From NCBI RefSeq assembly GCF_020510625.1, contig NZ_CP075191.1, forward strand, positions 2,766,001 through 2,830,000: DNA of 64,000 bases, given 5' to 3'. The notes under the pieces are model-generated. The model saw only the letters and a list, made by a program, of their open reading frames with translations. It did not search any database and was not told the DNA's origin. The stretch is from Ferribacterium limneticum (GTDB taxonomy: Bacteria; Pseudomonadota; Gammaproteobacteria; Burkholderiales; Rhodocyclaceae). A program made the translations under genes and the position numbers. This document shows, piece after piece, positions 45,195 to 55,252 of the stretch. The stretch's first letter is position 1, and each line of letters opens with the position of its first letter.

Positions 45195-45263
45195 GTCATT
45201 CCCGCGCAAGCGGGAATCCATGGCACCCCGGCATATCTGGATTCCCGCTTGCGCGGGAATGAC
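45195..45263. repeat. REP-like inverted repeat pair
   Basis: Two perfect 26-bp arms (45195-45220 and 45238-45263) face each other across a 17-bp loop. Each begins at its outer end with GTCATTCCCGCGCAAG and contains an inner CCCGC...GCGGG palindrome. This kind of extragenic repeat occurs in many copies in some betaproteobacteria. It lies between the MacB ATPase and permease genes within one operon. Confidence 0.85.
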
Positions 45264-45276
45264 AGGGCAACATGCA

Positions 45277-45975
45277 TCATGGCCTCACCTCCGTCAGGTG
45301 ATCGCTGACGATCTGTCCATCCAGAAACTTCACCTGCCGCTTGGCGTGCGCCGCGATATCCGACTCGTGCGTGACGAGCACGATGGTGATGCCCTCGGCG
45401 TTCAGGTTGTCGAACAGGCGCATGATTTCCTCGCTGGTGTGGCTGTCGAGGTTGCCGGTCGGCTCGTCGGCGAGGATCAGGCGCGGGGAATTGACCAGCG
45501 CCCGGGCAATCGCTACGCGCTGCTGCTGGCCGCCGGAAATGCGATTCGGTAGCGACTCGGCGTACTGGCCGAGGCCGACCTTGCCGAGCAGTTCGCGCGC
45601 CTTGGCCCGCCGGGTTTCCTTGTCAAAACCGGCATAGACCAGCGGCAGGGCGACGTTGTCCTGCAGGCTCATGCGCGGCAACAGGTTGAAGCCCTGGAAG
45701 ACGAAACCCAAGGTCCGATTGCGCAGGATGGCCAAGGCATCCTTGTCCATGTGGGCAACGTTCTGGCCGGCCAGGAAATAGTCACCCAGCGTCGGCGTAT
45801 CGAGACAACCGAGCAGGTTCATGAAGGTCGACTTGCCGGAACCGGACGGCCCCATGATGGCCAGGTATTCGCCCGGCTGGATTTCGAGATCGACGCCTTT
45901 CAGGGCCGGGAACAACCCGGCCGCCGTTTCATAGGATTTGCCCAGGCCGACCACCCGGATGACCGACTCAGCCAT
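45277..45975 (-). CDS. MacB-type ABC ATPase subunit
   Basis: The 232-residue ATPase matches the MacB/LolD group: Walker [21 protein letters not shown]-loop [13 protein letters not shown], signature [15 protein letters not shown], Walker [14 protein letters not shown] and H-loop VTHESDIA. Its ATG shares one base with the macA stop (TGATG). Together with MacA, TolC and the separate permease it forms a tripartite export system; the cargo is unknown. Confidence 0.93.
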   Translation of the reverse strand: MAESVIRVVGLGKSYETAAGLFPALKGVDLEIQPGEYLAIMGPSGSGKSTFMNLLGCLDTPTLGDYFLAGQNVAHMDKDALAILRNRTLGFVFQGFNLLPRMSLQDNVALPLVYAGFDKETRRAKARELLGKVGLGQYAESLPNRISGGQQQRVAIARALVNSPRLILADEPTGNLDSHTSEEIMRLFDNLNAEGITIVLVTHESDIAAHAKRQVKFLDGQIVSDHLTEVRP

Positions 45976-47219
45976 CAGAACATCCGCATGCCGACGCTGG
46001 ACGGCGGCTTGACGCCGTTGGTGTTCTCACCGGTGATCACGCGGTCGCCCTCCTTCAGTTCGCCGCCGACCACCTCGGTATTGCGGTTGTCGGTAATGCC
46101 GAGCTGGATGGCGACCGGCTTGATTTCGTCGCCGGACAGGATGTACACCGTGCCGCTCTGGCCGTCGCGCTTCTTGCCCTTGCCGCCGCCGGCCTTGGCC
46201 GCACCGCCATCGGCGCCAGCGCCCATGCCCGGCCCCATGCCGGACATGCCTGCAGCAGCCGGTTTCTGGCCGTTCTCGGCTTTCTTCTCGGCCGCATCGG
46301 CCGGCTTGAAGCGCAACGCCGCATTCGGCACCAGCAAGGCGCCCTCGCGCTTCTGTACGCCGATATTGACGTAGGCCGTCATGCCCGGCAGCAGTACCTG
46401 CTCCGGATTCGAGACGTTGATGCGGACGTTGTAGGTCACCACATTCTGCTGGTTGGTCGGGTTGAGGCGGATCTGCTGCACCTCGCCGACGAAATTGCGG
46501 TTCGGGAAGGCGTCGACCGTGAAACGCGCCTTCTGCCCTTCGCGGATGCCACCAATGTCGGCCTCGGCAAAGCTGGTGTCGATGCGCATTTCCGACAGAT
46601 CCTGGGCGATCTTGATCAGCGTCGGCGTCTGGAAGCTGGCCGCCACCGTCTGGCCGAGATCGACCACGCGGTCGATGACCACCCCATCGACCGGCGAGCG
46701 GATCACCGTGAAATTGAGGTTGGCGCGGTCACGCTCGTTCTGCGCCTTGGCTAGGGCCACCTGTGCCCGGGCCGACTTCAGTGCCTGGCTGGACTGATCG
46801 TATTCCTGTTTCGAGACGTATTCCTGCGCCAGCAAGGCCTTCATGCGCGCCTCGTTGGCCTGCGCCAGTTCCAGTGTCGCCTGGGCGTTGACCACGCTGG
46901 CCGCACTCTGCCGCTCGGTCGCCGAGACCAGCGCATCGTCGAGTTCGAGCAGCGGCTGGCCCTTCTTCACCTTGTCATTGAAATCGACGTACAGCTTGCG
47001 CACGGTGCCCGAAACCTGCGTGCCGACGCTGATCAGCACCACCGGATTCAGCGTGCCGTTGGCCGAGACGGTCTGTGTCACATCGCCCTTTTCAACTGCG
47101 CTCATCTTGTAGCGGGTTTCCGGGTTCTGCGCGCTGCGCTGCTTGAAATACCAGACGCCGCCGCCGATCAGCCCGGCCGCCAACATCACACCAATCAGAA
47201 TCTTGCCAAGTCGTTTCAT
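45975..47219 (-). CDS. MacA-like periplasmic adaptor
   Basis: The 414-residue protein has an N-terminal membrane anchor (LGKILIGVMLAAGLIGGGVWYF). The adaptor domains follow: lipoyl half-motif VSANGTLNPVVLISVGTQVSGTV, a helical hairpin (about 95-170), lipoyl second half VIRSPVDGVVIDRVVDLGQTV and beta-barrel segments. A Met/Gly-rich insert (about 310-350, PGMGAGAD) is unusual and could bind metal or be a flexible linker. It overlaps tolC by 4 nt (ATGA). Confidence 0.92.
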   Translation of the reverse strand: MKRLGKILIGVMLAAGLIGGGVWYFKQRSAQNPETRYKMSAVEKGDVTQTVSANGTLNPVVLISVGTQVSGTVRKLYVDFNDKVKKGQPLLELDDALVSATERQSAASVVNAQATLELAQANEARMKALLAQEYVSKQEYDQSSQALKSARAQVALAKAQNERDRANLNFTVIRSPVDGVVIDRVVDLGQTVAASFQTPTLIKIAQDLSEMRIDTSFAEADIGGIREGQKARFTVDAFPNRNFVGEVQQIRLNPTNQQNVVTYNVRINVSNPEQVLLPGMTAYVNIGVQKREGALLVPNAALRFKPADAAEKKAENGQKPAAAGMSGMGPGMGAGADGGAAKAGGGKGKKRDGQSGTVYILSGDEIKPVAIQLGITDNRNTEVVGGELKEGDRVITGENTNGVKPPSSVGMRMF

Positions 47220-48604
47220 GGTCTTCCTTCCGCTGCCGCTTGCAGCAGCGTGTAATCGAGCGCGCCCATCGATTGAGCCAGCGTGGCGCGATAAACATTC
47301 CAGTCGAGTTGGGCCTGTATCCGTTGCAGCCGGGCGCTGGCCAGCGCGCTTTGCGCCACCAGCAAATCCAGCACGGTGCCGACGCCGGCCTTGTAGCGGC
47401 CTAGCGCGACGCGCTCCGACTGCTCGGCGCTGGCGACCAGATCAGCCGTCGTCTTCAGGCTTTGCGTCGCCGTCGTCAGGCTCTGGTAGGCCTTCCAGAC
47501 ATCGAGGGCGATCTGGTTCCTGATCCGGTCGCGCTGGGCAGCACGAACATCGGCCTGCGCCGCCGCCGAACGGACGCGGTAAGTTGTATCGAAACCGGAG
47601 AAAATCGGCACATTCAGCGTCAGGCCGACGCTGCCGCCCTGCGTGATCACACCGGCCGAATCCTGCCAGCTTGGGCCAGCACCGAGCGAAATCGTCGGCC
47701 GGCCCTGGGCACGTGCGAGATCGATACTCGCTTCAGCCGCCTTCAGTTGTGCCTCGGCCGCCTTGAGATCAGGCCGACGGGCTTGCGCCTCGGCAATCAG
47801 CGCATCGACTTCCTTCTGGAAAACCGCTTCTGCCGGCGCCGCCGGCAGATCGGCCAGGACAATTCTTTGCTGTGCCGCGAAACCCAGCGCATTGGCCAGC
47901 GCCCCCAAGGCATTGCGGGCATCGCCCTCGGCCCGGATGCGATTCAGCGTTGCCTGCGACAGCGCCGTCTGGGCCTGCAGGCGATCAGCCGGCGTCGCCA
48001 CGCCGACTTCGTAACGCGCGTTGGCGGCCTGATAGCTCTCCCGCGCCGAACGCTCGGCCTCGTTAGCCGAAATCACCGCCGCCTGCGTTGCCTGTGCCGA
48101 GTAATAGCTCTGCAGCGCGGCGAGGAACAGGGATTGCACCGTTGCATCCTGCGTCGCCGCTGCCGCGTTCAACAATTGCTGCGCATTCTCGACATTGGCC
48201 GAACGCTGGCCGAAATCAACGAGCAGCCAAGACAGCGTCAGTGCCGCAGCATTCCTGGTGTAAGCGTTGTTCTCATACTGAAATCGCGTCGTGCTGGCGC
48301 TGGCATCGAGATTCGGCAACCAGCCCGCCTTCGCCACACCGACCAGCGCCGCCTGCGCCCGCGCCGCTGCCCAGACTTCGCGCGTCTGCGGGTGATTGCA
48401 CAAGGCCAGATCGACCGCATCGACCGCCGTCAACGCTGAAGCCGGCAAAGCCGTCGCGCACGGCGCCTCGCCCACCCGCGCCGACAATTGCGGCGATGGC
48501 TTGAGCGGCGCCATGGCTTCGGTGCCAAACGGATCGTTGATTCCGCCTGCCAAGACCGGCAGGCTGGTCAAGCTCAACAGTAAAAAACGGGGTAAAAATC
48601 GCAT
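47216..48604 (-). CDS. TolC-family outer membrane efflux protein
   Basis: The 462-residue protein has a signal peptide (RFLPRFLLLSLTSLPVLAGG) and the duplicated TolC structure of barrel strands and long helices. Typical parts are LSWLLVDFGQRSANVENAQ, ANARYEVGVATPADRLQAQ, and in the second half LNVPIFSGFDTTYRVRSA and LGRYKAGVGTVLDLLVAQ. It heads the leftward operon tolC-macA-macB1-macB2-flavoprotein. It is divergent from pyrD across a 215-bp gap with no other feature recognised. Confidence 0.93.
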   Translation of the reverse strand: MRFLPRFLLLSLTSLPVLAGGINDPFGTEAMAPLKPSPQLSARVGEAPCATALPASALTAVDAVDLALCNHPQTREVWAAARAQAALVGVAKAGWLPNLDASASTTRFQYENNAYTRNAAALTLSWLLVDFGQRSANVENAQQLLNAAAATQDATVQSLFLAALQSYYSAQATQAAVISANEAERSARESYQAANARYEVGVATPADRLQAQTALSQATLNRIRAEGDARNALGALANALGFAAQQRIVLADLPAAPAEAVFQKEVDALIAEAQARRPDLKAAEAQLKAAEASIDLARAQGRPTISLGAGPSWQDSAGVITQGGSVGLTLNVPIFSGFDTTYRVRSAAAQADVRAAQRDRIRNQIALDVWKAYQSLTTATQSLKTTADLVASAEQSERVALGRYKAGVGTVLDLLVAQSALASARLQRIQAQLDWNVYRATLAQSMGALDYTLLQAAAEGRP

Positions 48605-48819
48605 GGCGGCAAGTTTAGCCTTACTGAAAAAAATCAGTCGTTACAGTTTGTTTCCGGCGCCAGAGCAAATTTGCCCAAGTCATTCGCTATCAGTTCGCCG
48701 ATAAACCGGACTGCCGATTATCCCCAGCCTTTCCAGCCATCGCTACCCCGCCGGATCAAGAGAACTGCGACAGGTCACCGGGCAGCGGCCGGCGCAATAC
48801 GGTAAAATGCCGCCCCATC

Positions 48820-49866
48820 ATGCTATATCCCCTGATCCGCAAATTCTTCTTCTCCCTCGACGCTGAAACCGCCCACGGTATCGGCATGAAGGGCATCGAT
48901 TTCATGAACGCCGCTGGCCTCGCCTGCGCCGTCGCCAAGCCGGTCGCCGCCTGCCCGGTCGAAGTCATGGGCCTCAAGTTCCCCAACCCGGTCGGCCTAG
49001 CCGCCGGTCTGGACAAGAATGGCGACCACATCGACGGCCTGGCCAAGCTCGGTTTCGGCTTCCTCGAAATCGGCACGATCACGCCGCGCCCGCAGGATGG
49101 CAACCCGAAGCCGCGCCTGTTCCGCATCCCGGAAGCGCAGGGCATCATCAACCGGATGGGCTTCAACAACGCCGGCGTCGACAAGCTGCTGGAAAACGTG
49201 CGCGCCGCCGAATTCCCGAAGAAGGGCGGCATCCTCGGCATCAACATCGGCAAGAACGCGACGACGCCGATCGAGAAAGCCGCTGACGACTACCTGATCT
49301 GCCTCGACAAGGTCTACAACGACGCCAGCTACGTGACGGTCAATATCTCGTCGCCGAACACCAAGAACCTGCGCGAACTGCAGAAGGACGAGGCGCTCGA
49401 CGACCTGCTGGCGCAACTCAAGGCCAAGCAACTGCAACTGGCCGACCGGCATGGCAAATACGTGCCGATGGCTTTGAAGATCGCCCCCGATCTCGACGAC
49501 GAGCAGATCACCGCCATTGCCGACGCGCTGCGCCGCCACCGTTTCGATGCGGTGATCGCGACCAACACCACGCTGTCGCGCGAAGGCGTCGAAGGCATGC
49601 CGAATGCCGCTGAAACCGGCGGCCTGTCGGGCAAGCCGGTCTTCGAGAAATCGACCGCTGTGCAGAAAAAGCTGTCGATCGCGCTGGCCGGCGAACTGCC
49701 GATCATCGGCGTCGGCGGCATCATGGGTGGCGAGGATGCAGCCGAAAAAATCCGTGCCGGCGCCAGCCTGGTGCAGTTCTACAGCGGTTTCATCTACCGC
49801 GGCCCGGACCTGGTCAGCGAAGTGGCAGATACGCTGGCTAACGTCTTGCGAAAGAAAACCCCTTAA
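48820..49866 (+). CDS. pyrD: Dihydroorotate dehydrogenase (quinone), class 2
   Basis: The 348-residue flavoenzyme oxidises dihydroorotate to orotate with quinone in pyrimidine synthesis. The N-terminal helical quinone site ([20 protein letters not shown]) marks class 2. It has [52 protein letters not shown] with the Ser base nearby, and the phosphate loop [15 protein letters not shown]. It stands 72 bp upstream of the rnf genes. Confidence 0.96.
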   Translation: MLYPLIRKFFFSLDAETAHGIGMKGIDFMNAAGLACAVAKPVAACPVEVMGLKFPNPVGLAAGLDKNGDHIDGLAKLGFGFLEIGTITPRPQDGNPKPRLFRIPEAQGIINRMGFNNAGVDKLLENVRAAEFPKKGGILGINIGKNATTPIEKAADDYLICLDKVYNDASYVTVNISSPNTKNLRELQKDEALDDLLAQLKAKQLQLADRHGKYVPMALKIAPDLDDEQITAIADALRRHRFDAVIATNTTLSREGVEGMPNAAETGGLSGKPVFEKSTAVQKKLSIALAGELPIIGVGGIMGGEDAAEKIRAGASLVQFYSGFIYRGPDLVSEVADTLANVLRKKTP

Positions 49867-49938
49867 GGCCACAAAGGGCGCGCGGTTGTTTGCGCTGTAA
49901 CAAAGCCCGATAATGCGCCCTTAACGCTTGCCAAATTT

Positions 49939-50523
49939 ATGAGCCACTACTTGTTCATCCTCGTCGGCGCGGTGTTGGTCAACAACGTCGTGCTGGTGAA
50001 GATTCTCGGTCTTTGCCCCTTCATGGGCGTTTCCAAGAAACTGGAAACCGCCTATGGCATGGGGGCCGCTACGACCTTCGTGCTGACCATGGCGACCGGC
50101 GCCAGCTACATCATCGACCATTACCTGTTGATGCCGTTCGGGCTGGAGTACCTGCGCACGCTGTCCTTCATCGTCACCATTGCCGCCATCGTCCAGCTGA
50201 CCGAAATGGTCATCGCCAAGACTTCACCGACGCTGCAACAGACGCTGGGCATCTACCTGCCGCTGATCACCACCAACTGCGCTGTGCTCGGCGTGCCGCT
50301 GCTCAATATCTCGAATGGCTACGACTTCGTCGACTCCCTGCTTTTCGGGGCCGGCAGTGCCGTCGGCTTCACGCTGGTGCTGATTCTTTTTGCCGGCATC
50401 CGCGAACGCATCGAAGGCGCCGATGTGCCGGTTCATTTCCGCGGCGTCGCCATTGCCATGGTCACCGCCGGCTTGATGGCGCTGGCCTTCATGGGCTTTG
50501 CCGGCCTGGACAAGTACCAATAA
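49939..50523 (+). CDS. rnfA: Rnf complex subunit RnfA
   Basis: The 194-residue integral membrane protein has six helices. The conserved [26 protein letters not shown] and [15 protein letters not shown] carry the two cysteines that share an intramembrane iron-sulfur centre with RnfE. The Rnf complex couples electron flow between ferredoxin and NAD to Na+ or H+ pumping. No clear ribosome binding site is seen. Its stop overlaps rnfB by one base. Confidence 0.96.
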   Translation: MSHYLFILVGAVLVNNVVLVKILGLCPFMGVSKKLETAYGMGAATTFVLTMATGASYIIDHYLLMPFGLEYLRTLSFIVTIAAIVQLTEMVIAKTSPTLQQTLGIYLPLITTNCAVLGVPLLNISNGYDFVDSLLFGAGSAVGFTLVLILFAGIRERIEGADVPVHFRGVAIAMVTAGLMALAFMGFAGLDKYQ

Positions 50524-51113
50524 TGGAAATTGTCCTCGCCATCGCCATCATGGCCCTCGGCGCCGTCGTGCTCGGCGCCGCGCTCGGTTTCGCCGCGATC
50601 AAGTTCAAGGTCGAAGGCGACCCGCTGATCGAGAAGATCGAGGCCATCCTGCCGCAGACCCAGTGCGGCCAGTGCGGCTTTCCGGGCTGCAAGCCCTACG
50701 CCGAAGCCATCGCCAAGGGTGAAGCCGACATCAACCTGTGCCCGCCGGGCGGCATGGAGGGCGTGCAGCGCCTGGCCGACCTGCTCGGCCGCGAAGTCAA
50801 GCCGCTCGACGCCGAGGAAAAGCCCAAGCAGGTCGCCATCATCGATGAGAACACCTGTATCGGCTGCACGCTGTGCATCCAGGCCTGCCCGGTCGACGCC
50901 ATTGTCGGCGCGGCCAAGCAGATGCACATCATCATCGCCCAGCAATGTACCGGCTGCGAACTTTGCCTGCCGCCCTGCCCGGTCGAATGCATCCACATGG
51001 AAACCATCGGCGAGAATATCGATAACTGGAAGTGGAAATATCCTGTGGTTGAAATCAAGGCTGCGCCCTTGGCCGCAAAGGATGCCGCCGGCGGCATGAA
51101 AGAGGCCGCCTGA
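50523..51113 (+). CDS. rnfB: Rnf complex subunit RnfB
   Basis: The 196-residue protein starts at ATG 50523 (TAATG junction). An N-terminal membrane helix ([18 protein letters not shown]) is followed by the Fe-S motif [16 protein letters not shown]. Two [4Fe-4S] ferredoxin motifs then appear ([12 protein letters not shown] and [15 protein letters not shown]). It is the entry point for electrons from ferredoxin. The TGATG junction couples it to rnfC. Confidence 0.96.
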   Translation: MEIVLAIAIMALGAVVLGAALGFAAIKFKVEGDPLIEKIEAILPQTQCGQCGFPGCKPYAEAIAKGEADINLCPPGGMEGVQRLADLLGREVKPLDAEEKPKQVAIIDENTCIGCTLCIQACPVDAIVGAAKQMHIIIAQQCTGCELCLPPCPVECIHMETIGENIDNWKWKYPVVEIKAAPLAAKDAAGGMKEAA

Positions 51114-52849
51114 TGCTGATGAACCTGTTCAAGTTCAAAGGTGGCGTCAAGCCGCCAACCAACAAGACCCAATCGCTCGGCAAGCCGATCGCCCAGGCGC
51201 CGATTCCGTCGCGCCTGGTCGTGCCGCTGCACCAGAGCATCGGTGGCACGCCGCGCCCGGTCGTCCAGGCGGGTGACCGGGTACTCAAAGGCCAGTTGAT
51301 CGGCGAGGCCGACGGCTGGATTTCCGCCGCCGTCCATGCGCCAACCTCGGGTACCGTGCTCGAAGTCGCCATGCACGTCCAGCCCCACCCATCGGGTCTC
51401 GACGCGCTATGCGTGGTCATCGAACCGGACGGCAAGGATGAATGGATTCCGCGCCAGCCGCTTGACTACAAGTCGCTGGCACCGGAACAGGTGCGCGAAC
51501 GCCTGCAACAGGCTGGTGTCGTCGGCCTCGGCGGCGCAGTCTTCCCGACCCACGGCAAGCTGACCGCCTCGAAAACGGTGCCGATGGAAGAAATGGTGGT
51601 CAACGGCGCCGAATGCGAGCCCTTCATCACCTGCGACGATCTGCTGATGCGCGAACGCGCCGAGGAAGTCGTGCGCGGCATTGGCATTTTCCGCGACCTG
51701 CTGCAGCCGAAGAAGATATTGATCGGCATCGAGGACAACAAGCCGGAAGCGGCCGAAGCCATGCGTGCGGCGGTCAAGGCCGTCGGTGAGACTTTCGAAG
51801 TCGTCCAGGTGCCAACGCTCTACCCGGCCGGTGGCGCCAAGCAATTGATCCGCGTCCTGACCGGCAAGGAAGTGCCTGCCGCCAAACGCTCCACCGACCT
51901 CGGCGTCCAGTGCTTCAACGTCGCCACTGCCTACACCGCCTGGCGCGCCATCGCGCATGGTGAGCCCGTCGTTTCCCGTCTGGTGACGGTGACCGGCAAC
52001 GTCGCAGAGCCGCGCAACTACGAAGTGCTGATCGGCACGCCGATGGACGAGCTGCTCAAGCTCGCCCAGCCAAAACCCGACACTGACGGCATCGTCATGG
52101 GCGGCCCGATGATGGGCTTTCTGGTGCCGGCAAGCAGCGTTCCGGTCGTCAAGGCAACCAACTGCCTGATCGCCCACTCCGACAAGCTGTTCCCGCCCAA
52201 GGCGCCGGAAATGCCGTGCATTCGCTGCGGCGCCTGTGCCCAGGCCTGCCCGCACGAACTGCAGCCGTTCGAGATGTACTGGTTCTCGCGTGCCAAGAAC
52301 TTCGGCAAGACGCAGGAATACAACATTTTTGACTGCATCGAATGCGGTTGCTGCTCTTTCGTCTGCCCGTCGCGCATCCCGCTGGTGCAGTATTTCCGCT
52401 TCGCCAAGAGTGAAATCTGGGCGCGCGAACGCGAAAAGAATGCCTCCGAGCAAGCCAAGGCCCGTTTCGAGTTCAAGCAACTGCGCGAAGAACGCGAAAA
52501 GGCCGACAAGGCTGAAAAACTGGCCAAGGCCGCTGCCGCCCAGGCCGCCAAGAAGGCGGCCGAAGCAGCGGCTGAAGGCAGTGCCCAAGTAGCCGTCGAA
52601 ACAACGGCTGCACCGGTAGCCGAAGCGGCGCCCGTCGATGCCGCGAAAGAGGCCAAGCGCGCCACCATCGAAGCTGCCATGGCCCGCGCCAAGGCCCAGC
52701 GTGAAGCGGTCCAGCCGAAGAACACCGAGCACCTGGCGCCCGACCAGCAAAAGGCGGCCGATGAAATCGAAGCCCGCCGCGTCGCCGCTCACCTGATCGA
52801 TGCCGAACCCGCTGCAGCGCCAGCACCGGCCAGCGAGAAACCCGAATAA
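51113..52849 (+). CDS. rnfC: Rnf complex subunit RnfC
   Basis: The 578-residue peripheral subunit holds FMN/NADH-binding regions similar to NuoF (VGLGGAVFPTHGKL, VVNGAECEPFITCDD, YPAGGAKQLI) and two [4Fe-4S] motifs (CIRCGACAQACP and CIECGCCSFVCP, about 370-420). After residue 440 comes a charged coiled-coil tail very rich in Ala, Lys and Glu, common in gammaproteobacterial RnfC and variable in length. Tandem stop/start overlaps join it to rnfB and rnfD. Confidence 0.96.
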   Translation: MLMNLFKFKGGVKPPTNKTQSLGKPIAQAPIPSRLVVPLHQSIGGTPRPVVQAGDRVLKGQLIGEADGWISAAVHAPTSGTVLEVAMHVQPHPSGLDALCVVIEPDGKDEWIPRQPLDYKSLAPEQVRERLQQAGVVGLGGAVFPTHGKLTASKTVPMEEMVVNGAECEPFITCDDLLMRERAEEVVRGIGIFRDLLQPKKILIGIEDNKPEAAEAMRAAVKAVGETFEVVQVPTLYPAGGAKQLIRVLTGKEVPAAKRSTDLGVQCFNVATAYTAWRAIAHGEPVVSRLVTVTGNVAEPRNYEVLIGTPMDELLKLAQPKPDTDGIVMGGPMMGFLVPASSVPVVKATNCLIAHSDKLFPPKAPEMPCIRCGACAQACPHELQPFEMYWFSRAKNFGKTQEYNIFDCIECGCCSFVCPSRIPLVQYFRFAKSEIWAREREKNASEQAKARFEFKQLREEREKADKAEKLAKAAAAQAAKKAAEAAAEGSAQVAVETTAAPVAEAAPVDAAKEAKRATIEAAMARAKAQREAVQPKNTEHLAPDQQKAADEIEARRVAAHLIDAEPAAAPAPASEKPE

Positions 52850-53865
52850 TGTTCGCTCCCGCCCCCTTCCTCCTCAAAGACGCCAGCGTCACCAAGGTGA
52901 TGACGCAAGTCTGTCTTGCCCTGGTTCCCGGCATCGCTGCCTACGCCTGGCTGGTCACCCCGGCCATCCTGATCCAGCTGGTCATTGCCTCGCTGGCCGC
53001 ACTGCTCGCCGAAGCCTTCATGCTGCGTCTTCAAGGCAAGCCACAGGCGATATTCCTGACCGATGGCTCGGCCATCGTCACCGCCTGGCTGATCGCCCTC
53101 GCCTTCCCGCCGCTGGCCCCATGGTGGCTGGTCGTCACCGGTACCGTTTTCGCCATCGTCGTCGCCAAGCAGCTTTATGGCGGCCTCGGCCAGAACCCGT
53201 TCAACCCGGCGATGATCGCCTTCGCCATCTGCATCGTGGCCTTCCCGGCCCTGATGTCGCAGTGGCCGAACGCCGGTCTGCAGGTAACGCTGGTCGACCA
53301 GATCAAGGTCATTTTTGGCCTGGCACCCCGCGTCGACGCGCTCTCCGGCGCCACCCCGCTGGATGCGATGAAGACTGCGCTGAAGCTGGCCGAGGGCAGC
53401 AGCAGCGTTGGGCAATTGCTGGCCAACACCGAAATCTATGGCAGCTTCGCCGGCCGTGGCTGGGAATGGATTGCCGCCGGCTATCTGCTCGGTGGCCTGT
53501 GGATGTGGCAACGTAATTTGATCACCTGGCACGTGCCGACCGCTTTCATCGGCGCCATGCTTGTTCTTTCCGGCGGGCTCTGGCTGTACAACCCGGCTGA
53601 ATTCGCCAACCCGCTGTTCCACCTCTTCTCGGGCGGCGCCATGCTCGGTGCCTTCTTCATCGCCACCGACCCGGTTTCCGGCTGTACGACACCGCGCGGC
53701 AAGCTGATCTTCGGGGCCGGCGCCGGCCTGCTCGCCTACATCATCCGCGTCTTCGGCGGTTACCCGGATGGCGTCGCCTTTGCCGTCCTGCTGATGAACC
53801 TCTGTGCTCCGCTGATCGACCTGCTGACGCAGCCACCGATCTTCGGCATGAAGGACAAGGCATGA
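52849..53865 (+). CDS. rnfD: Rnf complex subunit RnfD
   Basis: The 338-residue membrane subunit has about ten helices. LTDGSAIVTAWLIALAFPP and GGLGQNPFNPAMIAFA are typical, and LSGATPLDAMKTAL contains the Thr that receives covalent FMN by phosphoester bond. GCTTPRGKLIFGAGAGLLAYIIR closes the protein. It overlaps rnfG by 4 nt (ATGA). Confidence 0.96.
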   Translation: MFAPAPFLLKDASVTKVMTQVCLALVPGIAAYAWLVTPAILIQLVIASLAALLAEAFMLRLQGKPQAIFLTDGSAIVTAWLIALAFPPLAPWWLVVTGTVFAIVVAKQLYGGLGQNPFNPAMIAFAICIVAFPALMSQWPNAGLQVTLVDQIKVIFGLAPRVDALSGATPLDAMKTALKLAEGSSSVGQLLANTEIYGSFAGRGWEWIAAGYLLGGLWMWQRNLITWHVPTAFIGAMLVLSGGLWLYNPAEFANPLFHLFSGGAMLGAFFIATDPVSGCTTPRGKLIFGAGAGLLAYIIRVFGGYPDGVAFAVLLMNLCAPLIDLLTQPPIFGMKDKA

Positions 53866-54524
53866 GCACCGCCAAGGAATTTACGGCGGCCGGCATGGCG
53901 GTGCGCACCGCCGCCATCCTGTTCGTCTTCGTGATCATCTTCACCGGCCTGCTTTCCGGCGCCTATCTGTGGACCAAGCCGGCGATCGAAGCTTCGGCCG
54001 CCGAAGAGAAAATGAAGCTGGTCGATGAAGTCCTGCCGCGCAGCGAATACGACAACGCCCTGCTCGAAGATACCGTCACGTTGCCGGCAACCGCTGAACT
54101 GACCCTGACCGATCCCTCGCAGCTCTACCGCGCCCGCAAGGATGGCAAGCCGGTCGCCCTGGTCTTCGAAGCCGTCGCCCCCGACGGCTACGCCGGCAAG
54201 ATCCGCCTGATCATCGCCATCCGCGCCAATGGCGAAGTGGCCGGCGTACGCGTCACGCAGCACAAGGAAACCCCGGGCCTCGGCGACTATATTGAAGTCA
54301 AGAAGGACAAGAACAAGGCCCGGCCGTGGATCACGCAATTCAACGCCATGTCGCTTGCCCAGGTCGCCGACAAGGACTGGAAGGTCAGGAAGGACGGCGG
54401 CCGCCTCGACTATTACGCCGGCGCCACCGTCACGCCACGCGCGGTATCCAAGGCTGTGTTGAAGGCCGTGAAATGGGCCGAAATCAACCGTGACCGTCTG
54501 TTTGCCGAAGGAGCCGCCCAATGA
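53862..54524 (+). CDS. rnfG: Rnf complex subunit RnfG
   Basis: The 220-residue protein has one N-terminal helix (TAAILFVFVIIFTGLLSGAYL) and a periplasmic FMN-binding domain. The flavinylation motif appears as AGATVTPRAV near residue 187; the usual residue before GAT is Ser or Thr, and the acceptor Thr is present. ETPGLGDYIEVKKDKNK is conserved. It overlaps rnfE by 4 nt (ATGA). Confidence 0.95.
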   Translation: MSTAKEFTAAGMAVRTAAILFVFVIIFTGLLSGAYLWTKPAIEASAAEEKMKLVDEVLPRSEYDNALLEDTVTLPATAELTLTDPSQLYRARKDGKPVALVFEAVAPDGYAGKIRLIIAIRANGEVAGVRVTQHKETPGLGDYIEVKKDKNKARPWITQFNAMSLAQVADKDWKVRKDGGRLDYYAGATVTPRAVSKAVLKAVKWAEINRDRLFAEGAAQ

Positions 54525-55210
54525 TCACCCGCGACGAATTCAAAGCCATCGCCGGCAACGGCATCTGGAAGCAAAACACTTCCATCGTCCAGATTCTCGG
54601 CCTCTGCCCGCTGCTCGCCGTGACCACCAATGCCGTCAACGGCATCATGCTGTCGCTGGCGACCATCCTGGTCATGGCAATTTCCAATCTCGCCGTCGCC
54701 TCGCTGCGTAATTTCATCCCGCATGAAATCCGCATCCCGGTTTTCATCCTGATCGTCGCCGCACTGGTCACCGTCGTCGACCTGATGTTCAACGCCAACC
54801 TGCACGAACTCTATCTGGTGCTCGGCATCTTCATTCCGCTGATCGTCACCAACTGCATCGTGCTCGCCCGCGTCGAGGCCTTCGCCAACAAGAATCCGCC
54901 GCTGCAATCGACCCTCGACGGCGTTTTCATGGGCGTCGGCATGTTGTGGACCCTGGCCCTGCTCGGCGCCATGCGCGAGTTTCTCGGCAGCGGCACCATC
55001 TTCGGCGGCATCGACATGGTTTTCCCCAGCCTGCAGCCGATCCAGGTGCTGCCGGAAAGCTACCCCGGCTTCCTGCTCGCCCTGCTGCCGCCCGGCGCCT
55101 TCATCCTGCTCGGCTGCATGATCGCCTGGAAAAACTGGATGGAAGCCCGTGCAGCCAAGCGCGCCAAGCTGAAGCCGCCGGCCCCGGTGGCGACGGCTGG
55201 CTGCCACTGA
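54521..55210 (+). CDS. rnfE: Rnf complex subunit RnfE
   Basis: The 229-residue membrane subunit is the counterpart of RnfA with six helices: WKQNTSIVQILGLCPLLAVTTNAVNG carries the first conserved Cys and LIVTNCIVLARVEAFANK the second. FIPHEIRIPVFILIVAALVT is typical. The Lys/Ala/Pro-rich end is short. It completes a full, tightly overlapped rnfABCDGE set. Confidence 0.96.
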   Translation: MITRDEFKAIAGNGIWKQNTSIVQILGLCPLLAVTTNAVNGIMLSLATILVMAISNLAVASLRNFIPHEIRIPVFILIVAALVTVVDLMFNANLHELYLVLGIFIPLIVTNCIVLARVEAFANKNPPLQSTLDGVFMGVGMLWTLALLGAMREFLGSGTIFGGIDMVFPSLQPIQVLPESYPGFLLALLPPGAFILLGCMIAWKNWMEARAAKRAKLKPPAPVATAGCH

Positions 55211-55252
55211 TTTCGCCAAGCCGCCCGTTGCGGGCCTGAGGACAACGCCCGC

